DNA of 64,000 nucleotides from Stieleria sp. JC731 (GTDB lineage: Bacteria; Planctomycetota; Planctomycetia; Pirellulales; Pirellulaceae), in the NCBI RefSeq assembly GCF_020966635.1, contig NZ_JAJKFQ010000005.1:434001-498000 (forward strand). Reading direction: 5' to 3'. Under the pieces are notes generated by a model, which was not told the DNA's origin, searched no databases, and saw only the letters and a list, made by a program, of their open reading frames with translations. Numbering within the stretch: position 1 is the stretch's first letter; the number at the start of each line of letters is the position of its first letter. Both the position numbers and the translations under genes were made by a program. This document shows positions 30,715 through 38,315 of the stretch, in pieces.

Positions 30715-31338
30715 TTATACGGCAAACCAATAGACGATTAGCTTGACGTACTCAATCCAGATCGGGAGGTGGGTTTCGACGCTTTGGGATGGTGGGGCGG
30801 CCGAGTGAATCGAAATCAAACTTTGATCTGCGAAGACTCGCTGAAACGTCAGTAGGCTCCTCCGCGTATGCGGTGGAGAAGTCACGACGATGATCTTGCC
30901 GAATTCTTTGTCCAGATTCGCTAACGCGATCGCTTCGTCTCGGGAACTTAGCCAAGTCGCTTGCGCGGGAGGTACAAAATGAATCGCGTCGCTAGGAACG
31001 CCTCTCATTTCTAGATAGTCAACTGCTCGTTCAGTTAGCGTGTCATTTTTCTTTCGAATGAAGTTGTAGCACGAGTTGCGATCTTCTCGGAGGAGGAAAA
31101 TCTTATCGACACGGTGCATGTGATACAGATCAGACGCAGAAAGCAGACGCTCCCAATAAGCTGCTCCATCGGCCATCACATAGGCAATATCACCTCTGGC
31201 GTCAGAATCGTGCCTGACCAGTGGGGAGATCAATAGGCCGCGAACGGTATCAGATGATAAGGCGATGTTCCAGCAAACGAAGAGTGCGACGAGGATCCAG
31301 AATCTTCGTCTCCACTTCGTTGCAGAGTCGATGGCCAT
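30715..31338 (-). CDS. YdcF/SanA-like (DUF218) membrane-anchored protein
   Basis: The 207-aa protein has an N-terminal helix (RRFWILVALFVCWNIALS, about 11-28) followed by a DUF218-type domain. Marks are the lead strand DIAYVMADG, RGVPSDAIHFVPP, the helix SSRDEAIALANL and the segment KIIVVTSPPHTRRSLLTFQRVF, where HxRRS is the conserved core. DUF218 proteins are linked to envelope polymers, but their reaction is unproven. Its ATG directly follows the TAG of the FemAB-like gene, with no base between them, so the two are translationally coupled in a PEP-CTERM context. Confidence 0.78.
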   Translation of the reverse strand: MAIDSATKWRRRFWILVALFVCWNIALSSDTVRGLLISPLVRHDSDARGDIAYVMADGAAYWERLLSASDLYHMHRVDKIFLLREDRNSCYNFIRKKNDTLTERAVDYLEMRGVPSDAIHFVPPAQATWLSSRDEAIALANLDKEFGKIIVVTSPPHTRRSLLTFQRVFADQSLISIHSAAPPSQSVETHLPIWIEYVKLIVYWFAV

Positions 31339-32367
31339 CTATGGAATCCCACGAACAATGGTGGGCCCAATCATTCGTGTGAACCAAACGGGTAGCTTGG
31401 TCCAAAGTTCCACAAGGCGTTTTTTGCCTCCCGCATCAGGACGCATTTCATTGGGATCGCCTTTGCGGACGTAGTACTGCCATGTCGCTTGTGAAGGCAC
31501 TGCACCCCACTGAGCTTTGAACTTGTATGTTCCGCTGTCTTCGCTGCTGCGACCGAAATCAAACGTATGGCTGCCGCGCTCGATCGAGCGTCGCAGTAGA
31601 TGTCGATACATCCACATGTTAGCACCAAGGCGGTTGAATTCCCGAAGGCTACTTGCGCTGGGGACCTCGCTGACACCACGGTTATGGACCAACAGTCCGG
31701 CGGCGATCGCCTTTGAATCTTGACGAACAACGCACAATTCGGCGCTGTCTTTGAATTCGTCTAGGATCGCTTCAAAAAGCTGTTTCGAAAAAACAGGAGT
31801 ACCGAGGTCACGCATGTTTTGCGCGAAAACATCGTAGTACTCCGGTAAAAGTTCTCGGCCGCCAAAATGAACCGTCGAGCCGTAGCTGCCTGATTTTTTG
31901 ATTTGGCTTCGCACCTTGGATTTAAACGACTTGTCGAGTTCTTCGTCCGTTGCGGGAAGGGCCAAACGCATGTGAACTTTATCTGTTCGCGCAAAGTTCA
32001 GTTTGGCGTGCTCGATCGGTTCTTCGTGGCGTAGTTCTAAATACTTAACGTCATGTTCATCAGCTAACTCACAAGCAGCATCGACTAGGGTCTCGGCCAC
32101 AGCTTGGTCTTTGGCCCAGACTCCACCTGTGTTGATGTATGGCAGGCTGACTAAAAACTTGCCAAAGATTGGCCCTTTGACCAACACCAGCGGCAGTATG
32201 CCGTCGGAATGATTCGATGATTCTGCCTTGATCAAGAAACCACGGTGCTTCAAACCAAGGCAGACGCTGTTTTGCCAGCGGACGTCATGCCCATTAAGGC
32301 ACGGAATATTTCCGGATTTGATGGTTGGCCATTTGGTCGGCCAAGCTTCAACACGAACTGAGGTCAA
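31339..32367 (-). CDS. FemAB-like GNAT-fold protein of the PEP-CTERM system type
   Basis: The 342-aa protein matches the FemAB-related family linked to PEP-CTERM/exosortase loci. Marks are ILPLVLVKGPIFGKFLVSLP followed by YINTGGV, the helix DKSFKSKVRSQIKKS, VFAQNMRDLGTPVFSKQLFE, the LLVHNRGVSEVPSASSLREF strand, and TFDFGRSSEDSGTYKFKAQWGA near the C-terminus. FemAB enzymes transfer amino acids from tRNA to peptidoglycan; the role of this branch is not established. The start appears to be TTG 32367, which overlaps the end of the PEP-CTERM gene by 20 bp; no in-frame ATG fits better. Confidence 0.85.
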   Translation of the reverse strand: MTSVRVEAWPTKWPTIKSGNIPCLNGHDVRWQNSVCLGLKHRGFLIKAESSNHSDGILPLVLVKGPIFGKFLVSLPYINTGGVWAKDQAVAETLVDAACELADEHDVKYLELRHEEPIEHAKLNFARTDKVHMRLALPATDEELDKSFKSKVRSQIKKSGSYGSTVHFGGRELLPEYYDVFAQNMRDLGTPVFSKQLFEAILDEFKDSAELCVVRQDSKAIAAGLLVHNRGVSEVPSASSLREFNRLGANMWMYRHLLRRSIERGSHTFDFGRSSEDSGTYKFKAQWGAVPSQATWQYYVRKGDPNEMRPDAGGKKRLVELWTKLPVWFTRMIGPTIVRGIP

Positions 32368-33109
32368 CTTTACTTTTCCGGCGGCGGAGACACGAAGCGC
32401 AAGTCAGGCAAGCAAAGGTTAGCAGCGCACTCGGTTCTGGAACACTAGAAAGGGAAAGGAATGCTCCCGGTGTTCCGGCCTTTGACTCGAAGCCTTGGTA
32501 TCCTGCCGAATTTGGATATGCCGAGGCTGACCAACTTGATGCGAGGTGGTTTTGGTTGATCAGATGTGGCGCCACAAAGAGACTTTGATCAGGATCCGTT
32601 GACGGCCAAGTTGCCGTGTCAATGTTGACCACGTCTGACGCATTGTCTGTCGAAAGTGAGATATGGATGTTGGACGCGCCGTGGAACAATTCAAAGGGAG
32701 GTATTCCCGGCAGAAACTCAGGCAACGCCTGGACAAAAAGCGTACCGGCTGGTGTATCGGGCCAATCCAAAAGGAAATTCGCAGCAGGGTTGCTGCCAGA
32801 TCCAACCGAACCGATGCCTCCAATGCCGGTCGGATTAAACAGGATCATAAAAGAGTTGGGGGCTAGTGCAGTCGCCGTTCCAGATTGTACCTCTGGCAAA
32901 AACACCTTCTGGGATTCTGCCCCATTGCTGAATACGATTTCCAACGAAGACAGGTCTTCTGCTGTGGAGCCGTTGTTGTAGATCTCGATCCATTCGCCAC
33001 TGGTTGAGTCCACATCTAGCATTAACTCGGTGATTGCAAGGCCTGCTTGAGTCAGCTGCCCAACATGAAGAAGAATGATTCCACAAAACGTCAAAAGAGC
33101 TCGAAACAC
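32348..33109 (-). CDS. PEP-CTERM surface protein with lamin-tail-like domain
   Basis: The 253-aa exported protein starts at GTG 33109 with a signal peptide (MFRALLTFCGIILLHVGQL). The body begins with ITELMLDVDSTSGEWIEIYN, typical of lamin-tail domains (LTD), and continues as a beta-rich fold. The C-terminus is an exosortase sorting signal: VPEPS, a hydrophobic helix (ALLTFACLTCASCL) and RRRK. Eight more residues ending in Cys follow the basic cluster, which is unusual. It should be cut and anchored by the exosortase encoded at 36913. FemAB-like and YdcF-like genes follow in one overlapping unit. Confidence 0.88.
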   Translation of the reverse strand: MFRALLTFCGIILLHVGQLTQAGLAITELMLDVDSTSGEWIEIYNNGSTAEDLSSLEIVFSNGAESQKVFLPEVQSGTATALAPNSFMILFNPTGIGGIGSVGSGSNPAANFLLDWPDTPAGTLFVQALPEFLPGIPPFELFHGASNIHISLSTDNASDVVNIDTATWPSTDPDQSLFVAPHLINQNHLASSWSASAYPNSAGYQGFESKAGTPGAFLSLSSVPEPSALLTFACLTCASCLRRRKSKVDLSSC

Positions 33110-33219
33110 GCCAAAACCTCTCGCTATTTGATATCAATCACTATTCCTTGCGTAGGGATACAAACATCCCCCAAGTGAACAGTTTGATCAACACCAGTGC
33201 GGGCCGTCTGAGGCGGGGT

Positions 33220-33234
33220 GTGGCAATCTGCCAC
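33220..33234. promoter_or_regulatory. palindrome upstream of the PEP-CTERM gene
   Basis: GTGGCA-ATC-TGCCAC, 111 bp upstream of the GTG start (read on the minus strand). A smaller hairpin, GGGAT-ACAAAC-ATCCC, lies at 33155-33170. Both could act in the leader or as protein sites. Confidence 0.4.
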
Positions 33235-33282
33235 GGGGGAGGTTGTGCGGGGTCATCGGATGCTGTTCGCCCCAGTCGACTT

Positions 33283-33298
33283 AGGAATTGACGTGCCA
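33283..33298 (-). promoter_or_regulatory. weak sigma-54-like site upstream of the PEP-CTERM gene
   Basis: On the minus strand this reads TGGCAC-GTCAA-TTCCT. The -24 box is perfect and the spacing is right, but the -12 box has CC where GC is expected. It lies about 175 bp upstream of the start codon. Confidence 0.3.
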
Positions 33299-33334
33299 GG
33301 CAAATGAAAGGGGACAACACGAGACAGAGAGTGG

Positions 33335-34258
33335 CTACGACGATTGCAAAACACTCACCGCCGCGTCATATCCCGCTTGAATCAGGGGATCAGGATTGGT
33401 GAAGTCGAACCATGCGACTGAACCGACTTGGGGACGTATGACCAAGTCGGCGAGTCGTAGTTGTTGTTCTCGGATCCGAGACTCAGCGAGTTCCTGGAAT
33501 CGCATGATCGATTGAATTGCGGTTTTGCAACCTGCGTTTGCGGATTCAGTGGGGCTGACGTCAACAACAAACAGTTCGCCTTGGTTTTGCATCAGTTCGA
33601 TCGCCATATCGCAAGGAACAGCGTCGTAGACTCCAACGTCACTGAGGCGTCTGCCTTCGATTTCCACTGCGGGAAAAACACCGGGTATCGACATCGACGC
33701 GCGTACTGCTTGCCGAAGCGGACCTTCGCTCATTGAAATCCTTTCGCCAGTTTTCAAGTCCACTGCGATCAAGTGAAGTGGCAGCCGGAGGTCTTCGATA
33801 TTGATGTCTGGAAGTAGTTCTTCGGTGATGATTTCCAGAAGTGTGCTGGGCAACAGCGATTCTGTTCTTGCTGCTCGTGCGATTGCTTTTTGAACCCAGA
33901 AGACGCTTCGCCAACGCCGTAGCCAACGGTCGTTGGTTTCGTCTTTGCCGTGCGTGCCTACTGCAGCATCAAGGACTGTCTTTTGAAGTGTTCGGTAGCG
34001 GTCCGAAACCAGGAATTCTCGAGCGATAGTTTCCGCACGCTCAACATCACGTTCAGCGGCAATTAGTGCGGCCATTAATGCGCCCATGCTGACACCTACC
34101 AATCGTCCGATTCCAGTTCCGGAGTGGCCGATCGCGCGTACCGCACCAAGGTGCGCAAGGCCTCTAGCGCCACCGCCGCCAAGCATTACGGTTGCGTCTG
34201 CCCATTCGCTTCGCGGACGGCGAAGCATCAGTCGGCCATGCCAGTGTGTCAGATTCAC
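33335..34258 (-). CDS. patatin-like phospholipase (RssA type)
   Basis: A 307-aa lipid acyl hydrolase with the Ser-Asp dyad fold. The oxyanion motif is GGGGARGLAHLGA (about 27-39), the nucleophile elbow is GVSMGAL (GXSXG), and the catalytic Asp is in LSDVGVYDAVP. The start is GTG 34258, preceded by a run of G that can serve as a ribosome site. It lies between the PEP-CTERM unit and, divergently, a FeeM-like acyltransferase gene. Soluble; no signal peptide is seen. Substrate not determined. Confidence 0.9.
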   Translation of the reverse strand: MNLTHWHGRLMLRRPRSEWADATVMLGGGGARGLAHLGAVRAIGHSGTGIGRLVGVSMGALMAALIAAERDVERAETIAREFLVSDRYRTLQKTVLDAAVGTHGKDETNDRWLRRWRSVFWVQKAIARAARTESLLPSTLLEIITEELLPDINIEDLRLPLHLIAVDLKTGERISMSEGPLRQAVRASMSIPGVFPAVEIEGRRLSDVGVYDAVPCDMAIELMQNQGELFVVDVSPTESANAGCKTAIQSIMRFQELAESRIREQQLRLADLVIRPQVGSVAWFDFTNPDPLIQAGYDAAVSVLQSS

Positions 34259-34383
34259 AAAACCCCCCTGGTCAATCTGATGTCAACAATGACAAACCAT
34301 AGGTTACGGATGCAGGCCGATGGTGAGGGTTAGCCTGCCATCGCTCAATAAACTTTGGACATCGACCATCACCCCATTGAGGT

Positions 34384-34399
34384 GGGCAATACTTGTGCA
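34384..34399 (+). promoter_or_regulatory. candidate sigma-54 promoter upstream of the FeeM-like gene
   Basis: GGGCAA-TACTT-GTGCA. The invariant GG and GC are present at the correct 10-bp spacing. It differs from the consensus at the first base and last base of the -24 box and at the first base of the -12 box. It lies about 180 bp upstream of ATG 34582, in the 323-bp divergent gap 34259-34581, where I see nothing else. Confidence 0.4.
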
Positions 34400-34581
34400 A
34401 CCGCTATCAACCATCGCGGAAATTAAAACAGAAGGGCAACAGTCATGCGATCTAGGACTCCATTGCGCCGACGGGAAAAGCGGAACCTAGGTTTGCAACG
34501 TTGATCGTCCGGGGGGATGACCTTTTCAGTACGCGCTCGTCTCCGCACGCGCACGGAACTCTAATCTCCAAATTCGCTATC

Positions 34582-35397
34582 ATGCGTCCGACGATAACTA
34601 GCTCGACGTCCTCGCGCCAGGTCGTTCCATCCGCCAGTGCGACGGCCTGTCCGCTGCTGCCCGATGCGAACAATCGCAAGGAGCAAAAGAAAGCTGCACC
34701 GGGGTTGCGTTACGAAATCGCAAACTCGAAAGATGATCTTCGCCAAGCGTTTGCATTGATCTACCAGTCATACTTACGTGCAGGATTGGTCCAAGCGAAA
34801 GAGTACGGGATACGCTTGACGCCATTCCATCTCCTCGGCTCAACGGAAGTCTTCATTACAAAGCTTGAAAACACGGTGGTCTCAACGGTCTCGCTTATTG
34901 GTGATGGGGAACTAGGGCTTCCGTTGGAATCAATCTATCGTGACAACGTGCGGATCATTCGTCGACGTGGTCTGCGGATGGCCGAGATTGGCAGTCTGGC
35001 TGATCGTCGTGAATCACCGGTTCGGTTTATTGAGACTTTCGCCGGTATGGGGCGGTTGCTCGCGCAGGTGGCCATGGCACGTGGATTTGACGGTTTGGTC
35101 GCAGCGACTCACCCCAAGCATGCACGCCTCTATTCACGAATTCTTCCGTTCGAACAGATTGGTTGCGAAGTTGCGTGTCCCTATGCCAATGGGAATCCGG
35201 CCGTCATGTTGGCGCTCGTCTTCGATGACCATCGCGGCTCGGAGCTCTATGAACGATTCTTCGGTTCACTCAGCCAACGTGGAGACACATCGGCACGACC
35301 TTGGACGGATGAGACACGCAGCTATTTTTCAAAATTAGTCGATCATCCGAGCGTTAAAGTTGATGCCGTCGTTGGTCAAACGCTATTAGCTCGATAG
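34582..35397 (+). CDS. FeeM-like N-acyltransferase (PEP-CTERM/exosortase-associated type)
   Basis: From ATG 34582 the protein has 271 aa; a TTG at 34501 would add 27 poorly conserved residues. The core resembles N-acyl amino acid synthases (FeeM) and the exosortase-associated acyltransferase group. Marks are LRQAFALIYQSYLRAGL, GIRLTPFHLLGSTEVFITKL, STVSLIGDGELGLPLESIY, the GLRMAEIGSLAD segment and GFDGLVAATHPKHARLYSRI. These enzymes transfer an acyl chain from acyl-ACP to an amine in a GNAT-like fold. The acceptor is unknown here. Its position between PEP-CTERM and exosortase genes supports a shared system. Confidence 0.8.
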   Translation: MRPTITSSTSSRQVVPSASATACPLLPDANNRKEQKKAAPGLRYEIANSKDDLRQAFALIYQSYLRAGLVQAKEYGIRLTPFHLLGSTEVFITKLENTVVSTVSLIGDGELGLPLESIYRDNVRIIRRRGLRMAEIGSLADRRESPVRFIETFAGMGRLLAQVAMARGFDGLVAATHPKHARLYSRILPFEQIGCEVACPYANGNPAVMLALVFDDHRGSELYERFFGSLSQRGDTSARPWTDETRSYFSKLVDHPSVKVDAVVGQTLLAR

Positions 35398-35483
35398 TTC
35401 GACGTCAGCCTCGATCGGCGATGTGCTTGTGATGACGTCTTGATCTTACGTCAGGGCCAGTTCGTGTCGTTTTCTGCGTCTTT

Positions 35484-36425
35484 CTATTCAGCGTAGACGG
35501 CTTGCACAATCGGTAGGACGCCTCGGACCGTGATAAATGCGAAGACAACCATCGCTAAGGCTAATAGGCTGGCGGAGATAGCCCAGCGGAACAATTGCTC
35601 ACGAGAAGCTCGTTTGCTGGTCACGGAAATAAGCCGGTCTGTATGAGCGCCCGCCAAGTGGTCCAGGTTTGGCTTTGATTGGTTGATCAATGCGACACTC
35701 TGAGGAGGCGGCCCATCATCTTGAGGCGGCGGTGGTGGTGCCGATTTACCAAACCTCCGTGATGACATGTGTCCTTTCTCATTCGCCCAGATATGAAGGT
35801 CACCAACCCAGATAGATTCTCCTCCTGGGATCAGTTCCCGGACTAGCGGAGTATTCTCGGCAAGCGTTCTGGGGTTCAATTGAATTGCCCAAATTTTCTC
35901 ACCTGTCGTGATGATGGCAAGTTCGCAATCGTGAAGACCAACGCCGTGCAATCGCATCAGGCTTGGGTGAGAGTCACCAAGGATTGTGACTGAACGGCTT
36001 AGTCGCCTCGTTTGTGATTCTCCTCCCCAATCCAAAATCAGGGTGCCACGAGGATTTTCCGGTTCTGGCTGGGGCAGCTCGCTAACGTCATTGACCGCGT
36101 CGCCGGGAGGCGGTGGCGTGGCATGGTCCCATGGATGATCACCGGATTGTGCAGACAGGTTGACTCGGATTTTTCCAATCAATATTTGGCGGCCTGGCTT
36201 CAGATTTCCCCAGGTCGGATAGGCAACTGCGCATAACGGCCAAACTTGAATTCTGTCGCCAACGATTGCAACGAAGTACACGACCTCCGGCAAACGCTTG
36301 TAGTCTAGACGGACGTGGCACCGCGGATGAGAGCCGATCAGCGCGAAAGGCTGGTCAAGTTCTTGGAAATCTGTTGCTTCGGGTCCGCAGCTGAATCCCC
36401 AACGGTTCGAAGGCCAGAGCAACAT
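35484..36425 (-). CDS. tail-anchored protein with two FHA-like domains
   Basis: The 313-aa protein has an N-terminal FHA-like region (FALIGSHPRCHVRLDYKRLP, about 27-46) and a second one (TRRLSRSVTILGDSHPS, about 137-153, with LHDCELAII after it). A Pro-rich linker (about 232-242) and one C-terminal helix (WAISASLLALAMVVFAFITV, about 279-298) follow. FHA domains bind phosphothreonine, which would suit a Ser/Thr-kinase-rich planctomycete. The key FHA residues are only partly visible, so the call is moderate. It is divergent from the exosortase gene and shares its 487-bp control region. Confidence 0.65.
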   Translation of the reverse strand: MLLWPSNRWGFSCGPEATDFQELDQPFALIGSHPRCHVRLDYKRLPEVVYFVAIVGDRIQVWPLCAVAYPTWGNLKPGRQILIGKIRVNLSAQSGDHPWDHATPPPPGDAVNDVSELPQPEPENPRGTLILDWGGESQTRRLSRSVTILGDSHPSLMRLHGVGLHDCELAIITTGEKIWAIQLNPRTLAENTPLVRELIPGGESIWVGDLHIWANEKGHMSSRRFGKSAPPPPPQDDGPPPQSVALINQSKPNLDHLAGAHTDRLISVTSKRASREQLFRWAISASLLALAMVVFAFITVRGVLPIVQAVYAE

Positions 36426-36483
36426 TGGGAATCGGTTAAATCCAACTGTGAAACGAGTTGAAGAGAGTCTGACGAAGAGGAGG

Positions 36484-36520
36484 GCGGCTTTTCGTGTCGG
36501 AAGCCGCTACAAAGAGTAGC
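36484..36520. repeat. two adjacent small inverted repeats in the FHA/exosortase divergent gap
   Basis: GCGGCTT (36484-36490) pairs with AAGCCGC (36501-36507). Directly after it, GCTAC (36506-36510) pairs with GTAGC (36516-36520). No T-run follows on the plus strand. They lie about 180-220 bp upstream of the sigma-54 site, where activator sites are usually found, but a match to a known activator is not claimed. Confidence 0.4.
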
Positions 36521-36700
36521 TTGTTGTACCGATTTGTGTGCATTGCGAACGCGGTGTTCTCGTAAATCCGATCTTAGCTGATTTGCTATAACGCGCTAAG
36601 GTCGCTGTGAGGGTGATTGGATCCCTTCTGTGGTGCGGGTTCCGGCTGTATGGCCTAAGCAGGCTGGGCTTGCCGCGGCATTTTTAGTGTTCACTTGACT

Positions 36701-36716
36701 TGGGACGGTGCTTGCA
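36701..36716 (+). promoter_or_regulatory. sigma-54 (-24/-12) promoter of the exosortase region
   Basis: TGGGAC-GGTGC-TTGCA matches TGGCAC-N5-TTGCA with one mismatch (G for C after the invariant GG), exact spacing and a perfect -12 box. The start of transcription would fall near 36727, about 186 bp before the exosortase ATG. Sigma-54 control is known for PEP-CTERM/exosortase systems through PrsK/PrsR. No activator gene is in this window. Confidence 0.65.
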
Positions 36717-36720
36717 TATC

Positions 36721-36786
36721 CTCAGAGTCGATCTGAGCCCCCGAAATCGAGGGCTACTAAGCTAGGCCTGACGGCTTTGCGTCAGG
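36721..36786 (+). promoter_or_regulatory. structured 5' leader, three consecutive hairpins
   Basis: CTCAGA-GTCGA-TCTGAG (36721-36737), AGCCC ... GGGCT (36736-36755, sharing two bases with the first) and CCTGACG-GCTTTG-CGTCAGG (36767-36786) follow one another right after the sigma-54 site. The first would straddle the predicted transcription start. None is followed by a T-run. Could be a leader RNA or protein-binding sites. Confidence 0.5.
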
Positions 36787-36912
36787 TATGGCAATGTCCT
36801 TTTGGCAAGCTTCTTACGGCAAGCCATGTGCAGTGATTTGTTCAGCAAAAACATTGCTGATTGGACTAAGCGGACACCCCGTCTCCCCGCCCCGGGATAC
36901 AGCGAATTTTAG

Positions 36913-37950
36913 ATGTCTAAGCGAAAGAAAGTTGCAGCCTCCGCTGGCAAGCGACGTCGAGAACGGCCAACAGTGGCTGAGCAGAATCGAACGCTCGCCA
37001 GCGGTCGATCGACGTCGTTGCGTCCTCCTCCAAGGAAGCAAGAGACACTCTATCAAGTAGCTGGTCCTACCAGTTGGCCGGTAGGGGTATGGGCGACTTT
37101 GGCCGCCGCATGTCTTGTTCTAGCCTATTCCTACTGGCCCACGTTCAGTTGGGTTGTGGAGAACTGGCAAAATGAGCCTGACTATGGACACGGCTGGTTC
37201 GTGCTGCCTCTCGCAATTTACATGTGTTACCAGCGGGCGGAGCTGTTCCCAGGAGCGACTGGTAAAGTTGCTTGGTCCGGATTTAGTTTGCTCATCGTTG
37301 CCCTGGCAATGCGTATCATCGGTCGATTGGCATACGTTGACTTTTTCGACGCATACTCAATTATTCCCGCAATCGCAGGCGCGGTCTGGTGCCTAATGGG
37401 ATTTCGGGCGATGCTTTGGGCACTGCCTGCCATCGTCTTTCTGTTCTTCGCGATCCCACTGCCTTATCAAATGGAAAGCGGCTTGAGTTGGCAGTTGCAG
37501 GGCGTTGCCACCGAGTTCAGCACGTTTTTCTTAAGGGCCCTAGGGCTGCCCGCAGTATCTGAAGGGCATGTGGTATGGATCGGAGAGGAAAAGCTATTTG
37601 TCGAAGAGGCTTGTAGCGGATTGCGGATTTTCGTTGGTATGGCAGCGTGTGCCTATTTTTGGGCGGTGCTCAATGATCGGCACTGGTCAGACCGCGTGGT
37701 GTTGGTGGTTACCGCACTACCGCTCGCATTGCTCGTCAATGCTGTGAGAATTGTGTTGATCGGACTGTTTTACCAATGGGTCGATTCGCCTTCTGCTCGA
37801 CATGCGATCCACGATATTTCTGGTTACCTGATGATTTTGCTGTCATTTGGGGCACTCGGTGCGATTTCGGCGTACTGGCGCCAAGTTTACAAAAAGGTGC
37901 CAGTGATGACCGCAAGGGATACCTTACGGGGCTCGCTCCGGCATTCATGA
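36913..37950 (+). CDS. exosortase (PEP-CTERM protein-sorting transpeptidase)
   Basis: The 345-aa multi-pass inner-membrane protein has about eight hydrophobic segments. It should cut PEP-CTERM proteins after export and attach or release them. The catalytic residues of the family are visible: Cys234 in EEACSGLRIF, Arg279 in NAVRIVLIG and His300 in HDISGYLMIL. The NEPDYGHGWFVLPL segment near the first periplasmic loop is also typical. A basic cytoplasmic N-terminus of about 50 residues precedes the first helix. The EpsI-like part that is fused in some exosortases is encoded separately at 46017. Planctomycete exosortases form their own subgroup; I did not assign a named class. Confidence 0.95.
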   Translation: MSKRKKVAASAGKRRRERPTVAEQNRTLASGRSTSLRPPPRKQETLYQVAGPTSWPVGVWATLAAACLVLAYSYWPTFSWVVENWQNEPDYGHGWFVLPLAIYMCYQRAELFPGATGKVAWSGFSLLIVALAMRIIGRLAYVDFFDAYSIIPAIAGAVWCLMGFRAMLWALPAIVFLFFAIPLPYQMESGLSWQLQGVATEFSTFFLRALGLPAVSEGHVVWIGEEKLFVEEACSGLRIFVGMAACAYFWAVLNDRHWSDRVVLVVTALPLALLVNAVRIVLIGLFYQWVDSPSARHAIHDISGYLMILLSFGALGAISAYWRQVYKKVPVMTARDTLRGSLRHS

Positions 37951-38315
37951 AAATTGAAAAGCTGGTTGTGGAATCCCGCTACAGGATGGGTATCATGGCC
38001 TTAAATCTGTGCGGGGCCAAAAGAAGGAGTACGCGTAGGCAGTTGAACGCAACTTGTGAGACTTCAACTCCACTCGTGACTCCAATGAAAGTAGAACGAA
38101 ATCGGTGGTTTCCAGTGTATTGGTCACCAATTGATTCGTTTGGAAGTGTGGCAAATGGTTGCTATCCGATCGACTCAAGCATGTGTAGATGCATGTTCAC
38201 GCGATCGAGATGGAACTTTGAACTGTCACATGAATCGGAATAGTTAGCTCGTCCCCCGACACCATCGGCCCAATTTTTAAGGGTCGATTCCCCGGCGTTT
38301 CGCAGATTAGAAAGA
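37951..38315. other. intergenic stretch between exosortase and BY-kinase genes
   Basis: In these 365 bp I see no conserved reading frame or terminator. A sigma-54-like string (TGGCAAATGGTTGCT near 38152-38166) has its GG and GC one base too close and is not accepted. Confidence 0.45.

Noticed and set aside
34481-34500. GGAACC...TTTGCA near 34481-34500 as a sigma-54 promoter of the FeeM-like gene.
   Set aside because: The GG to GC spacing is 11 bp; the site at 34384 has the right spacing.
36740-36800. On the minus strand, GACGCAAAGCC followed by GGCCTA resembles part of the cyclic-di-GMP-I (GEMM) riboswitch core.
   Set aside because: The partner GCAAACC segment with its P1 hairpin and the later tetraloop-receptor half are not found. 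The string is also accounted for by the CCTGACG/CGTCAGG hairpin read on the other strand.
38152-38166. TGGCAAATGGTTGCT as a second sigma-54 promoter before the Wzz/BY-kinase gene.
   Set aside because: The GG and GC are 9 bp apart instead of the required 10.
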